Positions 62,171-64,000 of a stretch of 64,000 nt of DNA are shown here, one piece after another. The stretch's first letter is position 1; each line of letters begins with the position of its first letter. Position numbers and translations under genes: made by a program. The notes beneath the pieces are model-generated. The model ran no database searches. It worked only from the letters and a program-made list of their open reading frames with translations, and was not told where the DNA came from. Source of the stretch: Bacteroidota bacterium (GTDB lineage: Bacteria; Bacteroidota; Bacteroidia; Chitinophagales; Chitinophagaceae); contig JAEWKC010000020.1 of the NCBI GenBank assembly GCA_023386235.1, forward strand, positions 5,771 to 69,770, in the 5' to 3' direction.

Positions 62171-62944
62171 TTAATGTTCTATTTTGATTATGGGAAACTT
62201 CATTTTAAGAGATTTAAAAAGCTTTAATAAAGCGTCGGCTACCATATATTCTTTATACCAGTTTTTATCTGCCGGAACTATGGTCCAAGGCACCTTATTG
62301 CATTTTTCAAATACTTCGTTGTAGTATTTTATATATTCTTTTCTTGATTTGGCTTCTTTGAAATCGCTGGCATTGTATTTCCACATCTTTGTCTCATCGG
62401 TCATTCTTTCTTTCAATCTCTCTTCTTGTTCTTCTGCCGATACGTGTAAATAAAACTTAAGAATATGCGTATTATTATGCTCTTCCAGCAACTGCTCAAA
62501 ATGATTGATTGCTTCCATTCTTTTACGTGCTGTTTCATCGTTTATGGTGCCATGCACGCGCGTAACGAGAACGTCTTCGTATTGCGAGCGATTAAAAATA
62601 TGGATCATTCCTTTTCTGGGCGTATGAGCGTGAATGCGCCATAAAAAATCGTGCGCTAGTTCCACTTCTGTAGGTACTTTAAAGGAGCTCACGTTTACTC
62701 CCTGCGGATTTAGATTGCCAAATACTTTTCTTATAAGTCCGTCTTTTCCCGAAGCGTCCATGCCTTGCAATATCACTAATACTGAGTGCTTATTTTCAGC
62801 ATATAACAGATTCTGATAATCATCCAGTTCCTGCACAATTGCGGCCGTTTGCTGCTTTACTTCTTCCTTTGTAAGATTTTTTGGCGGAAGAGTGCTTATT
62901 TTGTTAAGGTCTGTTTTTTTTGCAACTTGTTTTTTTACAGGCAT
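62171..62944 (-). CDS. ppk2: Polyphosphate kinase 2 family protein
   Basis: 257 residues from ATG 62944; the longer frame to 63001 adds a hydrophobic stretch not seen in the family. Walker A-like G-M-D-A-S-G-K-D-G (61-69), Walker B / lid block F-N-R-S-Q-Y-E-D-V-L-V-T-R-V-H, and W-T-I-V-P-A-D-K-N-W. PPK2 transfers phosphate between polyphosphate and nucleotides (ADP or AMP as acceptor; the class cannot be set from sequence by eye). Confidence 0.92.
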   Translation of the reverse strand: MPVKKQVAKKTDLNKISTLPPKNLTKEEVKQQTAAIVQELDDYQNLLYAENKHSVLVILQGMDASGKDGLIRKVFGNLNPQGVNVSSFKVPTEVELAHDFLWRIHAHTPRKGMIHIFNRSQYEDVLVTRVHGTINDETARKRMEAINHFEQLLEEHNNTHILKFYLHVSAEEQEERLKERMTDETKMWKYNASDFKEAKSRKEYIKYYNEVFEKCNKVPWTIVPADKNWYKEYMVADALLKLFKSLKMKFPIIKIEH

Positions 62945-63227
62945 ATAAGTATAATGTTTTTTAGTATAAAATCGAATTATATATAACAGAAATAATGCCA
63001 TATTGTTGTATATTTAAATACAAGCTATCAGCCATTTGTATTATTTATTTTATTATTTGAATAATGTTAATATTATTTGAATGCAGCCATACAAAATTAA
63101 TTAAAAAATATTTTTTTATTAAATAGGTTTAAAAATTTATCAATTATTCTGATTTTTTTCAAAAATGTCATTATTTTAGCAAAATATTATCATAAAATCG
63201 TATCGCTATAAAATTTTTTACCCAAAA

Positions 63228-63614
63228 ATGTTATTAATGAAAAAATTATTTGTATCTCTGACATCCTTTTCTAGTATTAGATTTGGGATATTTTTAGCAC
63301 TATTGCTTGTTGTGTCTTTTTCCTTCGCACAACAAGCTGATATAACCGGAAAAGTTATTAGTACAGATAGTGTTAATAATATTCTTTCGGGAGCTGCTGT
63401 TACTATTAAGGGAACTTCTAATGGAGTACTGACAGATCAGGAGGGTGTTTTTACCATTGAAAATGTTTCCTCTAATGCTACGCTCGTCGTTTCAATGTCG
63501 GGTTTTGTTACTCAAGAAATTTCTGCTGGCAATGTAAATGTCAATAACTCAATTATTTAGAAAGAACAGATGGAGATTTAAACGAAGTTGTAGTAACGGG
63601 TTATCAAACTATTT
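63228..63614 (+). pseudogene. SusC-family gene, frameshifted and interrupted by an IS
   Basis: The first 110 residues are a normal SusC start: signal peptide ending S-F-A-Q, then a carboxypeptidase-regulatory-like domain. The frame meets TAG at 63558-63560, but in the next frame the typical E-R-T-D-G-D-L-N-E-V-V-V-T-G-Y follows, so one base (probably a T in ATTATTTAG) is missing. At 63615 the IS982-like end begins and the SusC sequence stops. ATG 63228 or 63237 could be the start. The rest of the gene, if any, lies beyond the element. Confidence 0.85.
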
Positions 63615-63661
63615 ACCTGAGTTCGGGTTAAGCAAAGGTTTAAAAAGGGTATAAAATAAAG

Positions 63662-63680
63662 AAAAGCGGAACGCTTTTTG
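63662..63680 (+). terminator. Hairpin upstream of the IS transposase
   Basis: AAAAGCG-GAA-CGCTTTT followed by T, a terminator-like stem inside the IS, upstream of the transposase. Such structures can shield a transposase from transcription coming from outside. Confidence 0.5.
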
Positions 63681-63717
63681 TTGTATAATTTGTTGATAAT
63701 CAATAAAATACAAATAA

Positions 63718-64000
63718 ATGAACGAGCCGCTTTTCAAAGACAAAGTTACACAAATTTTTGTCTCAGTAGATGATTTCTGTCTCAATTTTGAAAATCCTAT
63801 TAAACAACTGCTATCACAAGAGCCTTCGGCTATAAAAAGACGTTACAGAAAAGCAGGACTTTGCGACAGCGAGATTATCTCCATTTTAATCGCTTTTCAT
63901 AGTGGCGGCTTTGCCAATTTTAAATTTTTCTATACGCAGTATGTGTGTGTACATCTCCGGAAAGAGTTCCGAACATTGGTTTCTTACAATCGTTTTATAG
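63718..64000 (+). CDS. IS982-family transposase, N-terminal part
   Basis: 94 codons from ATG 63718 to the window edge. N-terminus with F-V-S-V-D-D-F-C, then R-K-A-G-L-C-D-S-E-I-I-S-I-L-I-A-F-H, F-A-N-F-K-F-F-Y and H-L-R-K-E-F-R-T-L-V-S-Y-N-R-F: the standard beginning of IS982 DDE transposases. The catalytic residues lie outside the window. Confidence 0.9.
   Translation, partial: MNEPLFKDKVTQIFVSVDDFCLNFENPIKQLLSQEPSAIKRRYRKAGLCDSEIISILIAFHSGGFANFKFFYTQYVCVHLRKEFRTLVSYNRFI

Larger units (their letters stand above)
63615..64000 (+). mobile_element. IS982-family insertion sequence, left part
   Basis: Begins with ACCTGAGTTCGGGTTAAG, which looks like an IS982-type terminal sequence, directly where the SusC frame ends. 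A small hairpin follows (63662-63678) and the transposase starts at 63718. The right end is outside the window, so the target duplication could not be checked. Confidence 0.8.

Overview
The window reads as chromosome of a Bacteroidota bacterium, most likely a Chitinophagaceae-type member. Evidence: a full-length gliding/type IX secretion translocon gene (sprA), SusC/SusD pairs, Bacteroidota-style -7 boxes (TAnnTTTG) in front of several genes, few Shine-Dalgarno sequences, low to moderate GC, and many signal peptides ending in A-Q. Genus cannot be fixed from the sequence alone.

Layout. 1-4.6 kb: N-terminal part of a TamB-like protein, a small membrane-stress operon (YtxH, holin-like, hypothetical), fabH and ruvA. 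4.8-14.7 kb: sprA (apparently with an ATT start), ybeY, a lone feoA, a degenerate tandem repeat array, tRNA-Glu and gapA. 14.7-19 kb: mnmD with a TetR regulator, divergent from a large outer-membrane beta-barrel gene; a perfect inverted repeat lies between them. 19-22.3 kb: a GC-richer block with a double DUF1080 protein, a Tat-exported Gfo/Idh/MocA oxidoreductase and a Rieske protein. 22.5-31.1 kb: SusC/SusD, an ABC exporter pair and an RhlE-type helicase. 31.3-33.8 kb: a PstI/BsuBI-like type II restriction-modification pair.

33.8-51.4 kb is the most unusual part. Two AraC-type regulators are followed by about eighteen genes, most with signal peptides or lipoprotein signals although they belong to families usually found in the cytoplasm: carboxymuconolactone-decarboxylase-like proteins (one fused to an ABM monooxygenase domain), cupins, flavodoxin, aldo/keto reductase, metallo-beta-lactamase fold, alpha/beta hydrolases, carboxylesterase and NTF2-like proteins. 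Three transcription units in it carry the same promoter layout: two AGTAAT half-sites 21 bp apart, with a CTTTG core exactly 39 bp further on. This suggests one AraC-type regulon controlling an envelope-located redox/hydrolase pathway. One hydrolase is broken by a single-base frameshift.

51.4-64 kb: DUF72 protein, acetyl-CoA synthetase, a Dcu-type C4-dicarboxylate carrier, a glycan-degradation remnant (GH140, sialate O-acetylesterase, a GH5 and an AraC gene that both lost their 5' ends at one deletion junction, and a small esterase-like tail), then scpA, mscL and ppk2. The window ends in a SusC gene that is frameshifted and interrupted by an IS982-family element whose transposase runs off the edge.
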